A DNA stretch of 64,000 bases from Lactobacillus sp. ESL0680 (GTDB taxonomy: Bacteria > Bacillota > Bacilli > Lactobacillales > Lactobacillaceae). Below, in pieces: positions 55,780-64,000 of the stretch. The notes beneath the pieces are model-generated. The model was given only the letters and a program-made list of their open reading frames with translations. It was not told the origin of the DNA and searched no databases. The DNA lies in NCBI RefSeq assembly GCF_029392855.1, contig NZ_CP113945.1, positions 558,001 through 622,000 on the forward strand, in the 5' to 3' direction. Made by a program: the position numbers and the translations under genes. The stretch's first letter is position 1, and each line of letters opens with the position of its first letter.

Positions 55780-56139
55780 CTATTTAACTAATTTATACCA
55801 ATACTTAGGATAATTGCCTGCTACCCAGAAATATTTGTGACCATCAGTTTTAAAATAGCCGTTAGCCAATCCTTTTTTCTGAACAATCCATATGTAACTG
55901 GCTGCATGTTGAATTTTAAGTTGTGTGCCTTTCTTAAGCACTTTGTGTCCCACACAGTGTGATTTATATAATGGCACGCCTTTTTTTATTTCGCTAATTT
56001 GTACGGGCTTAACCACTTCAACTTTACGTGGTCTGCTCCACCATGCAAAACTGTGTGCTGATACATCAGTATTTGTTATACCAACTCCTATGGCAATTGC
56101 TAAAAATCCAGCCAATACTATTAGTTTTTCTCTTTTCAT
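55780..56139 (-). CDS. Small secreted protein with SH3/SLAP-like fold
   Basis: A 119-residue protein starting at the ATG at 56139, with AAGGAG just upstream on the minus strand (TTG 56157 is less likely). The N-terminus is a signal peptide (LIVLAGFLAIAIGVGIT). The rest includes HKVLKKGTQLKI and is rich in Trp and Tyr, similar to the neighbour at 54969. It is probably a wall-associated protein. No function can be assigned. Confidence 0.5.
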   Translation of the reverse strand: MKREKLIVLAGFLAIAIGVGITNTDVSAHSFAWWSRPRKVEVVKPVQISEIKKGVPLYKSHCVGHKVLKKGTQLKIQHAASYIWIVQKKGLANGYFKTDGHKYFWVAGNYPKYWYKLVK

Positions 56140-56411
56140 TTTATTCTCCTTATTCAACCAGTCTTAACTTAATAGTTATCTAAATTTCTATTTTAAAACT
56201 AATATATCTATAAGCCTATATACTGATTAGGCTAGAAAACTATAATAGAGCCTACAAATTCTAGTCATTAATTAATATCGGACAGTAAAAAATCATAAAT
56301 TAATTCTGATTTATGCTAAAAAGTCTTTATAATAAGGCATAAGATAAAGATTCACTAAAAATATTCCTTTTTTATCAGATAAAAGTTTAAACTAAACATG
56401 AGGTGATTAGA

Positions 56412-57380
56412 GTGGAACCAATATTTTTAACGCCGTATTTCAGACCTAAAATTTGGGGTGGGCGTAAGTTACAAACAATTTTTAATTACGATATTCCTGC
56501 TGGCAAAGTTGGTGAGGCGTGGATTATTTCTGGTTATAAAGATGATGCATCACTGGTTAGTCAAGGTCAATTAAAGGGTCAGACTTTGCAGCAGGCATAT
56601 CACGAACATCCGGAACTTTTTGGTAATCCCAAAGAAAAAGAATTTCCACTATTAGTCAAGTTTTTAGACGCCAATGATAACTTGTCGGTGCAGGTACACC
56701 CAGATGATGAATACGCCAAAAGAGTCGAGCATGATAGCGGAAAAACCGAGAGCTGGTACGTCTTGCAAGCCGATCCTGGTTCATATTTAATCTATGGTCA
56801 CACTGCTAAGACACGTCAAGAACTAGCGGATATGATACATCAAGGTCAGTGGGATAAGCTGCTGCGTAAAGTACCAGTTAAAACTGGCGACTTTTTCTAT
56901 GTTCCAGCAGGGACAATTCATGCTTTAACTAAGGGAATTATGGTAATTGAAACTCAGCAGTCAAGTGATGTTACCTATCGCTTATATGATTATGACCGTG
57001 TTGATGAAAAGACGGGAAAGACGCGGCAATTGCATACCCAAAAGTCGATTGATGTTACTACCGTGCCACATGTTGATCCGCAAGTTTCAGTTCAAATAAC
57101 TAACGAGCAGGATGCTGTGATTAAGACTTTAATCGAGCCGCCGCTTTCACCGCATTTTTATCTGTGGCAGATTGACTTAGATGGGCAGTGGCAAACTAGC
57201 TTAAATAACCACCCATACTTGTTAGTTTCGATAATTGCAGGGTCTGGCCATTTGCAGGTTGGCGAGCAAAGTTACGCACTCAAAGTTGGCACTAATTTCA
57301 TCATTCCTAATCAGATGAAAGAATTTTCATTCATTGGTAAAATGAAAATAGTAATGTCTGCTCCGAACGAGCAGCATTAA
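56412..57380 (+). CDS. manA: Mannose-6-phosphate isomerase, class I
   Basis: A 322-residue zinc enzyme that interconverts mannose-6-phosphate and fructose-6-phosphate. It begins MEPIFLTPYFRPKIWGGRKL, has VQVHPDDEYA with zinc ligands, GKTESWYVL, and PAGTIHALTKGI. The start is the GTG at 56412, with GAGGTG 7 bases upstream, because this matches the family N-terminus; GTG 56403 overlaps that site. The gene may open the operon with the SdpI-like and two-component genes. Confidence 0.93.
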   Translation: MEPIFLTPYFRPKIWGGRKLQTIFNYDIPAGKVGEAWIISGYKDDASLVSQGQLKGQTLQQAYHEHPELFGNPKEKEFPLLVKFLDANDNLSVQVHPDDEYAKRVEHDSGKTESWYVLQADPGSYLIYGHTAKTRQELADMIHQGQWDKLLRKVPVKTGDFFYVPAGTIHALTKGIMVIETQQSSDVTYRLYDYDRVDEKTGKTRQLHTQKSIDVTTVPHVDPQVSVQITNEQDAVIKTLIEPPLSPHFYLWQIDLDGQWQTSLNNHPYLLVSIIAGSGHLQVGEQSYALKVGTNFIIPNQMKEFSFIGKMKIVMSAPNEQH

Positions 57381-57407
57381 AATACAATAAAAAGGAAAAT
57401 AAGTAGA

Positions 57408-57803
57408 ATGATATATATTGCTTGTGGTGCAATTTTGCTTGCCCTCGGACTCATCTGGTTAATTAAGCCGGCTAAGAAAGCCAATCCACTCTATGGTTAT
57501 TCGTCATACTTAGCGCAAGTTAACCAGGGGAGTTTTGCTTTTGCTCAGAAAAAGGCAAGTCTATATTTTGCCTTGTTTGGCTTACTGCAACTGCTACTGG
57601 GAATTGGCATTCACCTATTAAAGTGGGATCGTTATTTTTTGATTTGGTTATTGACGTTTTACTTCTTTATCCTGTTTCCAATTGTTGCCACTGAAAAAAG
57701 TTTGAAACAGTTTTTAATTAAGCGTCATGAATTGCCGGCAGATTATGTTGACCCAGATAAGGTGAAGCATGAAAAAACTAAAGGATTTAGGGATCGAAAA
57801 TGA
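57408..57803 (+). CDS. SdpI-like membrane protein
   Basis: A 131-residue protein with three hydrophobic segments and a conserved-looking loop GYSSYLAQVNQGSFAFAQKKAS between the first two. This is a feature of the SdpI family, whose Bacillus founder gives immunity to a killing factor and signals to a regulator. It overlaps the response regulator gene by four bases, which links it to the two-component system. The start is ATG 57408 after AAAAGGA. The immunity role is not shown. Confidence 0.6.
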   Translation: MIYIACGAILLALGLIWLIKPAKKANPLYGYSSYLAQVNQGSFAFAQKKASLYFALFGLLQLLLGIGIHLLKWDRYFLIWLLTFYFFILFPIVATEKSLKQFLIKRHELPADYVDPDKVKHEKTKGFRDRK

Positions 57804-58531
57804 AACTGAAAATTTTGATGGTTGAGGATGATAACTCTGTTGCCGAAATGATGGGGATGTTTTTTGCTAAAGAGGGCTGGACACAAGAAGTTGCTGTTGA
57901 TGGTGTTCAAGCCGTGGAAATGTTTAAAAGACACCCTGATGAGTATGATCTAATTACTTTGGACCTTAATTTACCTAAAAAAGATGGCATTCAGGTGACT
58001 AAGGAAATCCGTGCACTATCGCCAAGTGTGCCAATAATTATGTTGACGGCGCGTGATAGTGAAGCCGACCAGATTTTGGGATTAGGCGTTGGCGCTGATG
58101 ATTACGTTTCTAAACCATTTAGTCCGCTAGCTCTAATTGCACGGATTAAGGCCTTGCATCGGCGAATTATGATTGAAGACAACCAAAACAAACCTGAGAT
58201 GTCACAATCTACCGATAACTTTGATGTTCATACTAACCATGTCAAAATTTCTAAGGCGCGGCGTGAAGTATTGTTTGATGACAAAAAGGTGGCTAATATT
58301 ACGCCAAAGGAATTCGACTTGCTCTATACAATGGCACAAAAGCCCAAGCAGGTTTTTTCTCGTAGTCAGTTACTTGAAGCAGTCTGGGGTTACGATTATT
58401 TTGGTGAAGAACGTACAGTTGATGCTCACATTAAAAAGCTGCGGCAAAAATTAGAAAAAGTTGGTGCTGATGTAATTCAAACTGTTTGGGGAGTTGGCTA
58501 TAAGTTTGATGATGAGCAGGTCAATAAATGA
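57800..58531 (+). CDS. OmpR-type response regulator
   Basis: A 243-residue regulator. The receiver domain has D10-D11, the phosphorylated D55 (LITLDLNLP) and the lysine in YVSKPFSP. A winged-helix output domain follows (TPKEFDLLYTMAQKPKQVFSR, then VDAHIKKLRQKLEK). It overlaps the kinase gene by four bases (ATGA), so both are made together. Its target genes are unknown; the adjacent SdpI-like and manA genes are candidates. Confidence 0.92.
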   Translation: MKLKILMVEDDNSVAEMMGMFFAKEGWTQEVAVDGVQAVEMFKRHPDEYDLITLDLNLPKKDGIQVTKEIRALSPSVPIIMLTARDSEADQILGLGVGADDYVSKPFSPLALIARIKALHRRIMIEDNQNKPEMSQSTDNFDVHTNHVKISKARREVLFDDKKVANITPKEFDLLYTMAQKPKQVFSRSQLLEAVWGYDYFGEERTVDAHIKKLRQKLEKVGADVIQTVWGVGYKFDDEQVNK

Positions 58532-59979
58532 AGTCGATTTACCAGCATTTACTTAGCTTTTTGCTAATCATTATTACGACAGTGTCAATTATTGGTTATG
58601 CCGAGATTAAGTCGGTAACAACGCAGTCTTATGAGCAAAATTATCGGCGCATGGAAGATTATGCATCATCATTAGGTGACTTAGCTGCCAGCGACCAAAA
58701 GAATGGCACAGTTATGCTTAACTCTGAATTTTTGGATCAATTGCAGTTTGTTTTGCGTGGTGATGACCTGCACCTGCATATTTTTAACAATCAGGGAGTA
58801 CAAATCTACCCTAAAAGTCGGCGCTTGTTACGCTTAAAGAGGAATGTGTTTGCGGTTTTAAGCAGCGGCAAAGAAATCCATGTTAGAAATAATAATGAAG
58901 AGCGGTCATACTTGTGTCATACAAGAAATCCGTACACGGGAGTAATTGTTCCCTGGATGAGTGGCCATAAGATTATTGGGGCAATTTGGCTGGGTTCACT
59001 TGTAAAGGATGTTGAGCGTCCAATTGAAACGGCCAAGCATAATTTGATTAATGCTTTAATTATTGCCTTACTTGTTGGCTTAGTTATGAGTATCATCTTA
59101 AGCTATTATTCGACTAACAAGATCAACCGGCTGTCGAGAGCAACTAAAAAAGTACAGTCTGGTAATTTTGACGTTCAGATTGAGTACAAGGGCAATGATG
59201 AAATCGACCAGTTGGCTGCTAGTTTTAATAAAATGGTGCAGGCGCTAAAAAAATATGACCAAGAAGTTAAAACGCAGGAAAAACGGCGCGACCAATTTAT
59301 GGCTGATGCGGCTCATGAGATGCGAACACCATTAACGACGATCAATGGCATTCTTGAGGGCCTGCAGTATGATGCCATTCCAGAAGAATCTAAACCAAAA
59401 TCAATTGACTTAATGCGCCGAGAGACTAAACGCTTAATTCGCCTAGTTAATGAAAATTTGGATTACGAAAAGATCCGCAATAATCAAATCAATTTGACTA
59501 AGACAAAATTTAATGCCAAGAAGATTCTAGAAGATGTTGTAATCCAATTAAGGCAAAATGCCGATAAGGCTAACGACCAACTTGAATTAAGGGCGCCGAA
59601 TGAATTGCCGATTTATGCGGATCGTGATCGATTGACGCAAATTATTGTTAATCTGGTTCAGAATGCAATTCAATTTACTACTAATGGTCATATCGTGCTT
59701 AGTGGCCGCAGAATAACTCATGGCACGCAAATCATTGTCAAGGACGATGGCATTGGGATGAGTAAGAAGCAAATGAAGTATATTTTTGAACGCTTCTTTA
59801 AAGCTGATCCATCAAGGGCACGGCTAGGTACAGGTGAATCTGGGTTAGGATTAGCGATTGTATCATCGCTTGTTAAGCAGCATGGCGGCAAGGTAGAGGT
59901 AACTTCTGAAATGGGGCAAGGTGCAGAATTTACAATTACCATTTATGACCAGGGTTACGAGCAATATTTAGGTAAATAG
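58528..59979 (+). CDS. Membrane sensor histidine kinase
   Basis: A 483-residue kinase. One membrane segment near residues 8-27, an extracellular sensor of about 145 residues, a second segment near 172-193, a HAMP-like region, then the DHp helix with H263 (DAAHEMRTPLTT). The ATP-binding domain has N box NLVQNAIQF, G1 DDGIGM and G2 GLGLAI. It works with the regulator encoded just upstream. The sensor domain does not give away its ligand. Confidence 0.93.
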   Translation: MKSIYQHLLSFLLIIITTVSIIGYAEIKSVTTQSYEQNYRRMEDYASSLGDLAASDQKNGTVMLNSEFLDQLQFVLRGDDLHLHIFNNQGVQIYPKSRRLLRLKRNVFAVLSSGKEIHVRNNNEERSYLCHTRNPYTGVIVPWMSGHKIIGAIWLGSLVKDVERPIETAKHNLINALIIALLVGLVMSIILSYYSTNKINRLSRATKKVQSGNFDVQIEYKGNDEIDQLAASFNKMVQALKKYDQEVKTQEKRRDQFMADAAHEMRTPLTTINGILEGLQYDAIPEESKPKSIDLMRRETKRLIRLVNENLDYEKIRNNQINLTKTKFNAKKILEDVVIQLRQNADKANDQLELRAPNELPIYADRDRLTQIIVNLVQNAIQFTTNGHIVLSGRRITHGTQIIVKDDGIGMSKKQMKYIFERFFKADPSRARLGTGESGLGLAIVSSLVKQHGGKVEVTSEMGQGAEFTITIYDQGYEQYLGK

Positions 59980-59985
59980 ATACAA

Positions 59986-60020
59986 AAAGAGCACTTCATT
60001 TTGAAGTGCTCTTTGTTTTT
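59986..60020. terminator. Bidirectional terminator after the kinase gene
   Basis: A 13-bp AAAGAGCACTTCA stem with its complement (59986-59998/60002-60014) surrounds a 3-base loop. It separates the convergent kinase and band-7 genes. Confidence 0.9.
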
Positions 60021-60030
60021 GGCAATAAAA

Positions 60031-60891
60031 TTATTTTCCTTCAGCTTGGTGCCATACTTTAGCGGAAGCCGGCAATTCACTTAAGTTAGTCATTTCGTCT
60101 TTACTTACGACAATCAAATTGTCTGGGCCAGCAGCTAACTGATTAAAGCTATCTAGACTTTGGTTTCTAAAGTAGCCCTCACTAGCATTGGCAAGACTAG
60201 TCTGCAGTTGATTAATGCGGTATGCTTCGGCATCAGCTTTAGTCTTAATTGCTTCGGCGTTAGCTTTGGCAGTGGCAATTAAAGCATCGTTTTTGGCCTT
60301 AGTTGTTAATTCAATGTTTTTTGCTTCACCTTCAGCTTTTTCAATGGCTGCGATTTTCTCCCGGTCAGCAGTTAATTGCTTGTCCATTGCCTTTTGAATT
60401 TCAGGACTCGGCAGCAGTTCATCAATGTTAACCCGAACAACGCGAATGCCGTAGATGTCTGTTAAATCGCCAATGGCTTCGGATAATTGGGTGTTAATTT
60501 TACTTGTTGAACCCAATGCCTCGTTCAGGTCCATTCGGCCGATAATGTCGCGTAAGTGACCGCGAATTAATTCAACCATGGATTTAACTGAGTCTGTGTT
60601 GTTATAAAAATACTTGTAAGAATCAGTTACCAGATAGTTTAAGGTTAGGCTAGTTGTGATTTCGGCATTGTCTTTAGTAATAATTGAATATTTGGAAATT
60701 TCTGCAGGAAACATCGCCAAAGAAACGCGTCGTATTTTTTGGATGAAGGGGATAATAAAAACAAAACCAGCTTTAACGGTTTTAGAATACTTACCTAAAG
60801 TCTCGATTAAGCCTTCATTATTCTGCGGCACAACCCGACAGCCCGCGATAAAAAATGCAATTAGAAGAATAAAAATAATTAGTAAAAACAT
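60031..60891 (-). CDS. SPFH/band-7 domain membrane protein
   Basis: A 286-residue protein with one N-terminal membrane segment (LLIIFILLIAFFIAG) and the band-7 core (VPQNNEGLIETLGKYSKTVKAGF to IRVVRVNIDELLPSPE). A coiled, alanine-rich helix follows (EKAEGEAKNIELTTKAK). Such stomatin/prohibitin-like proteins organise membrane domains or regulate proteases. The start is ATG 60891 after AAAGGA. It lies 34 bases after the lipoteichoic acid synthase gene in the same direction, so they may be co-transcribed. Confidence 0.88.
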   Translation of the reverse strand: MFLLIIFILLIAFFIAGCRVVPQNNEGLIETLGKYSKTVKAGFVFIIPFIQKIRRVSLAMFPAEISKYSIITKDNAEITTSLTLNYLVTDSYKYFYNNTDSVKSMVELIRGHLRDIIGRMDLNEALGSTSKINTQLSEAIGDLTDIYGIRVVRVNIDELLPSPEIQKAMDKQLTADREKIAAIEKAEGEAKNIELTTKAKNDALIATAKANAEAIKTKADAEAYRINQLQTSLANASEGYFRNQSLDSFNQLAAGPDNLIVVSKDEMTNLSELPASAKVWHQAEGK

Positions 60892-60925
60892 TTTGGTTTT
60901 TCCTTTCTATAGTAGATATAAATGA

Positions 60926-63121
60926 TTATTTATTATATGCCTTTTTCTTGTTTTTACTAGATTTATTTTTCTTTTCTGTCAGGTGGTTGCCGCGAACAGA
61001 TTCGGGAATTTCGGTGATTTCTTCATCGCGACCCTTTAATTCAGGTGCGTCAGTTTTGTAAAGTTTTGTCGTTGAGCCATGATGGACATTAATCAGTGCC
61101 GTTGATTTTTTCTTCAATTTATTTTGAATTTTTTCCATTTGTTGAAAATTGGTTAGATAATCAAACTGGTTGGGATTAACAGGCTTAAAGCCTTTTGGCG
61201 TGTAAAAACGCAACAAATTATGGTTATTAAGCAAGTCGGAATATTTTAAGGATTGCTTCGCCTTTTTGGCAAGGTCTGCTATTTCTTCTTTTTCCTGCTT
61301 GGTAAAGTTGATAATTTGCTTGCCAGTCTTACGGTCATAGACAAGACCTTTTTTACCTTTGGCGCCAATAATCACGTATTTTTGGCTGACAATTGTACCG
61401 TTACGAAAGACGATCCACGGGCGATACTGCCGTGATAATAGGTCACTGCCGAATTGCACGTAATGCTTATTGCTGATGCCCAACAGGTGCATCAAGGTCG
61501 GCAAGACGTCAATTTCACCGGCGACTTCGTGGTTGATTTTGCCTTTTAGATTAGGCGCGTGAATCATGAAAGGCACCCGCTGCATTTGCGTATCATTATA
61601 ACTACTCCAAGTGTCAGAACTTTCGCCGACAATTGGCGCCAAAGTTTGATTTTCAGAGTTTGTTAAACCGTAATGGTCGCCATAGATGACAACCATTGTG
61701 TTCTTGGCCAAACCAGATTTTTTCAAGTAAGCAAAAAATTCGCGGATGGATTCATCTAGATAATGGGCAGTTTCAAAATAATTATTGATGGTTTTGTCGC
61801 TGGTATCAGTGGTTTGAAAATGCGGGTCAAGATCCTGGTTATCCATTGAGAACGGCGTGTGGTTGGTTACCGTAATAAACTTGGTGTAGAAGGGCTGCTG
61901 CATGCGTTCTAAATACTTGATACTTTCGGCAAAAAGCAGCTTATCTTTGACGCCGTATTCCTTTTTATCATCCTTATCAGTGCTGAAATAATTTTGGTCA
62001 AAAAAGTAATTGTAGCCTAAATTCTTATAGACTTCGTCACGATTCCAGAAGGTACCGACATTACCGTGGAAGACAGCAGAAGTGTAATTGCCATGTTCAT
62101 GTAAAATTTGCGGTGCAGCTTGGAAGGTATTTGAACCGCCAAGAGCGGTAAAAAGTGACCCATCAGCGATACCATAAGTGCCAGTCTCCAGCATGTTTTC
62201 GGCATCACTAGTACGGCCGATACCGACCTGATGGTAAAAGTTGTCAAAACTGATCGTGTGCTTGTCGTGATAGATTGAATTTAGAAATGGTGTTACTTCT
62301 TTGCCGTTGACCTTTAATCCAATTAAAAATTGCTGGAAACTTTCAAGGTGAATAACGATGACGTTTTTGCCTTTTTCTTTACCAAAATAATTGGCATTAG
62401 CAGGTATCTTGTTTTTCTTGGTAAAATTAAGAATTTTGTTCAAATCAGCTGCATTGGCATTACGGTTGACCTGCTCGGTTTGTTCATTTTTAATACCGTC
62501 ATAAACGGTATATGTATCAAGACCAAGGTACTTAACAACATAAGCGCGGTCAAAGGTATTTCTTAAAAGCCGCGGTCTGGACGATTCAGCCAGGAAAATA
62601 TTTAATGCCAAAACAAAAAAGCCGAATGAAGTAATGGTAAACGGCGTTAAGAGCCCGTAAGACTTCTGATCGATTTTTAATTTATGTGTCACTAATAGGG
62701 CAATGACCAAAATTAGGTCGAGCCAGAGCAGAATATCTGACGGCTGCAAGAGTGAAACTGCACTTTTGCCTAAGCCTGGGGCAACTTTACCCGCATTAGT
62801 AATTGTCTTAACTGTAATAAAATCTGAAAATTCACGATAATAGAGGATATTAGCAAATAATAGGCAGGTATTGGCAAAGTCCATCAACAGCATGACCCAA
62901 TAGGAAACAATCGGTTTAGGAAAATAAAAGCCGATGCTCAAGAGCAAAATTGCTGTTCCCAGCGGACTAAGCCACATAATGATGTGCTGATAAGGATCAG
63001 AAATACCTAAATTGAAATCATGGTATGCCGCAAAGATGTACTTTAGGACAAATAGCAAGACGAGCAGGATAAAAAAGCCTGTTCTTGTCTGCATGAAGTT
63101 TGCTAGATTCTTTTTTTTCAA
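60926..63121 (-). CDS. ltaS: Lipoteichoic acid synthase family protein
   Basis: A 731-residue enzyme with five membrane segments in the first 180 residues and an extracellular sulfatase-like domain. The catalytic residues fit LtaS: E260 (VIHLESF), T304 (GRTSDAEN) as nucleophile, and D482-H483 (YGDHYG). It polymerises glycerol-phosphate from phosphatidylglycerol onto a glycolipid. A lysine-rich C-terminal extension goes beyond the usual length of about 650 residues. Teichoic polymers of this kind are ligands for SLAP domains in related lactobacilli. Confidence 0.88.
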   Translation of the reverse strand: MKKKNLANFMQTRTGFFILLVLLFVLKYIFAAYHDFNLGISDPYQHIIMWLSPLGTAILLLSIGFYFPKPIVSYWVMLLMDFANTCLLFANILYYREFSDFITVKTITNAGKVAPGLGKSAVSLLQPSDILLWLDLILVIALLVTHKLKIDQKSYGLLTPFTITSFGFFVLALNIFLAESSRPRLLRNTFDRAYVVKYLGLDTYTVYDGIKNEQTEQVNRNANAADLNKILNFTKKNKIPANANYFGKEKGKNVIVIHLESFQQFLIGLKVNGKEVTPFLNSIYHDKHTISFDNFYHQVGIGRTSDAENMLETGTYGIADGSLFTALGGSNTFQAAPQILHEHGNYTSAVFHGNVGTFWNRDEVYKNLGYNYFFDQNYFSTDKDDKKEYGVKDKLLFAESIKYLERMQQPFYTKFITVTNHTPFSMDNQDLDPHFQTTDTSDKTINNYFETAHYLDESIREFFAYLKKSGLAKNTMVVIYGDHYGLTNSENQTLAPIVGESSDTWSSYNDTQMQRVPFMIHAPNLKGKINHEVAGEIDVLPTLMHLLGISNKHYVQFGSDLLSRQYRPWIVFRNGTIVSQKYVIIGAKGKKGLVYDRKTGKQIINFTKQEKEEIADLAKKAKQSLKYSDLLNNHNLLRFYTPKGFKPVNPNQFDYLTNFQQMEKIQNKLKKKSTALINVHHGSTTKLYKTDAPELKGRDEEITEIPESVRGNHLTEKKNKSSKNKKKAYNK

Positions 63122-63263
63122 AACGAACGCTCCTTTAATAATGATTTTAAAGGTTTAGCAGGCGTGAGACAATCTTTTCGCGATTATTAGTCGTTTTTTA
63201 AGATTTGTATACGTGAAATTGAGTATAATTTAAATGAACTTTATTTTTAGGAATTGATTAAGC

Positions 63264-63887
63264 ATGATTTTTTTAGGACCGCTGTATAATATCATTGCGC
63301 AAAACTTAGCCACTAAAATCAACCACTTTGCGTTGATTAAGCTGCTGATGTTGGCAATTGATAAAACTATTCTGTATTTTTTATTGTTTGCCGTTGTACG
63401 CTTACTCTGGTTAATGGCAATCAGGCGCCGGCGCTCAATCAAGTCCGAAGCCAGCGTGTGGCTGTTTGCATTTTATCTTATTTTAGTGTTAATGCTGACG
63501 ACTTTTCGAAATACATATTTTCCGTGGCAGCTGACTTTTTATTTTAGCAGGCCATTAAGTGAAATCAACTTGGTATTTTTAAAAGAAACATGGAAATTAG
63601 TGTATGCTCAAAGCCGGCTCGACTTTTTCTATAATTCGTTTGGTAATGTGTTGTGTTTTGTACCGTTTGGCTTTTTGGCACCATTTGTTTTTTCAAAAAA
63701 GCAAACTTTTGCTAGAGTATTACTAGCAGGAATGATTTTTTCAATTTTTATTGAAGGGATGCAATTTTTGCTTGAAACTGGTGTTAGTGATATTGATGAT
63801 GTCTTTTTTAATAGTTGTGGTGCAGCTATTGGATATTTACTTTATTGGGTGTTTAAGTCTGTGCGTAATAAGTTTGCAAAACATTAA
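63264..63887 (+). CDS. VanZ-like membrane protein
   Basis: A 207-residue protein with about five hydrophobic segments and the VanZ signature FIEGMQFLLETGVSDIDDVFFNSCGAAIGY near the C-terminus. It shares this signature with the gene at 36197 but is otherwise divergent. The start is ATG 63264 after TTAGGA. Function unknown. It lies between the lipoteichoic acid synthase gene, divergently arranged, and the next gene at the window edge. Confidence 0.8.
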   Translation: MIFLGPLYNIIAQNLATKINHFALIKLLMLAIDKTILYFLLFAVVRLLWLMAIRRRRSIKSEASVWLFAFYLILVLMLTTFRNTYFPWQLTFYFSRPLSEINLVFLKETWKLVYAQSRLDFFYNSFGNVLCFVPFGFLAPFVFSKKQTFARVLLAGMIFSIFIEGMQFLLETGVSDIDDVFFNSCGAAIGYLLYWVFKSVRNKFAKH

Positions 63888-63969
63888 AGAAATAACTGGA
63901 ATTTGCAAAATAAGATTGTTAGAATATTCTTGTGAAATAAATATTTTGTTTAGTTAAGGAAGCGTACTT

Positions 63970-64000
63970 ATGAGTTTGATTAAATTTGACAGCACTAAAT
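63970..64000 (+). CDS. Start of a gene cut by the window, possibly glucose-6-phosphate isomerase
   Basis: Only ten codons are visible, MSLIKFDSTK, after AAGGA at good spacing. The beginning resembles glucose-6-phosphate isomerase of lactobacilli, but ten residues cannot prove this. Confidence 0.35.
   Translation, partial: MSLIKFDSTK

Overview
The window looks like chromosomal DNA of an S-layer-bearing, low-GC lactic acid bacterium, most likely Lactobacillus in the strict sense. The evidence is AT-rich sequence with AAGGAGG-type ribosome binding sites, FSIRK/YSIRK-type export signals, repeated SLAP (S-layer attachment) domains, an accessory Sec cluster, a yebC-comG-methyltransferase-ackA gene order and a tmRNA whose tag ends in ALAA. 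I did not identify the species.

Left third (1-36.1 kb), the surface region. It opens with the end of secA2, then secY2, asp1 and asp2 of the accessory Sec system. These export serine-rich repeat glycoproteins. A 1231-residue YSIRK protein follows, then the likely export substrate: a 3542-residue serine-rich repeat protein whose C-terminus carries three SLAP domains instead of an LPXTG sortase motif. Next come a short leader gene with attenuator-like hairpins in front of a peptide-binding lipoprotein and an amidohydrolase, a MarR-controlled drug exporter pair, an M20 deacylase/peptidase and a YjjP/YjjB-type exporter pair. The region ends with a 2544-residue YSIRK adhesin with Rib-like repeats and four SLAP domains.

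Middle (36-46.3 kb), small housekeeping and transport units. These are a VanZ-like protein, an NAD(P)-binding protein behind a riboswitch-like leader that can hide a Shine-Dalgarno sequence, an orphan RelB/DinJ-like gene, a copper operon (cupredoxin plus CopA) with two cop boxes, an ABC-2 exporter operon ending in a GNAT acetyltransferase, a GrpB remnant, a HAD phosphatase and an APC-family permease.

Right part (46.4-64 kb). YebC, the seven-gene comG pseudopilus operon, a class I methyltransferase and acetate kinase lead to the tmRNA gene. They are followed by a broken HigB-like toxin with an intact antitoxin, three small secreted proteins (one with a SLAP domain), and manA followed by an SdpI-like protein and a two-component system. 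A band-7 protein and a lipoteichoic acid synthase lie on the minus strand, then a second VanZ-like gene and the first codons of what may be pgi.

Several parts fit together as a surface-display system. The accessory Sec pathway exports the serine-rich protein, SLAP domains hold it and the Rib-repeat adhesin non-covalently to wall polymers, and the lipoteichoic acid synthase makes one likely wall polymer. That functional chain is inference from domain content.
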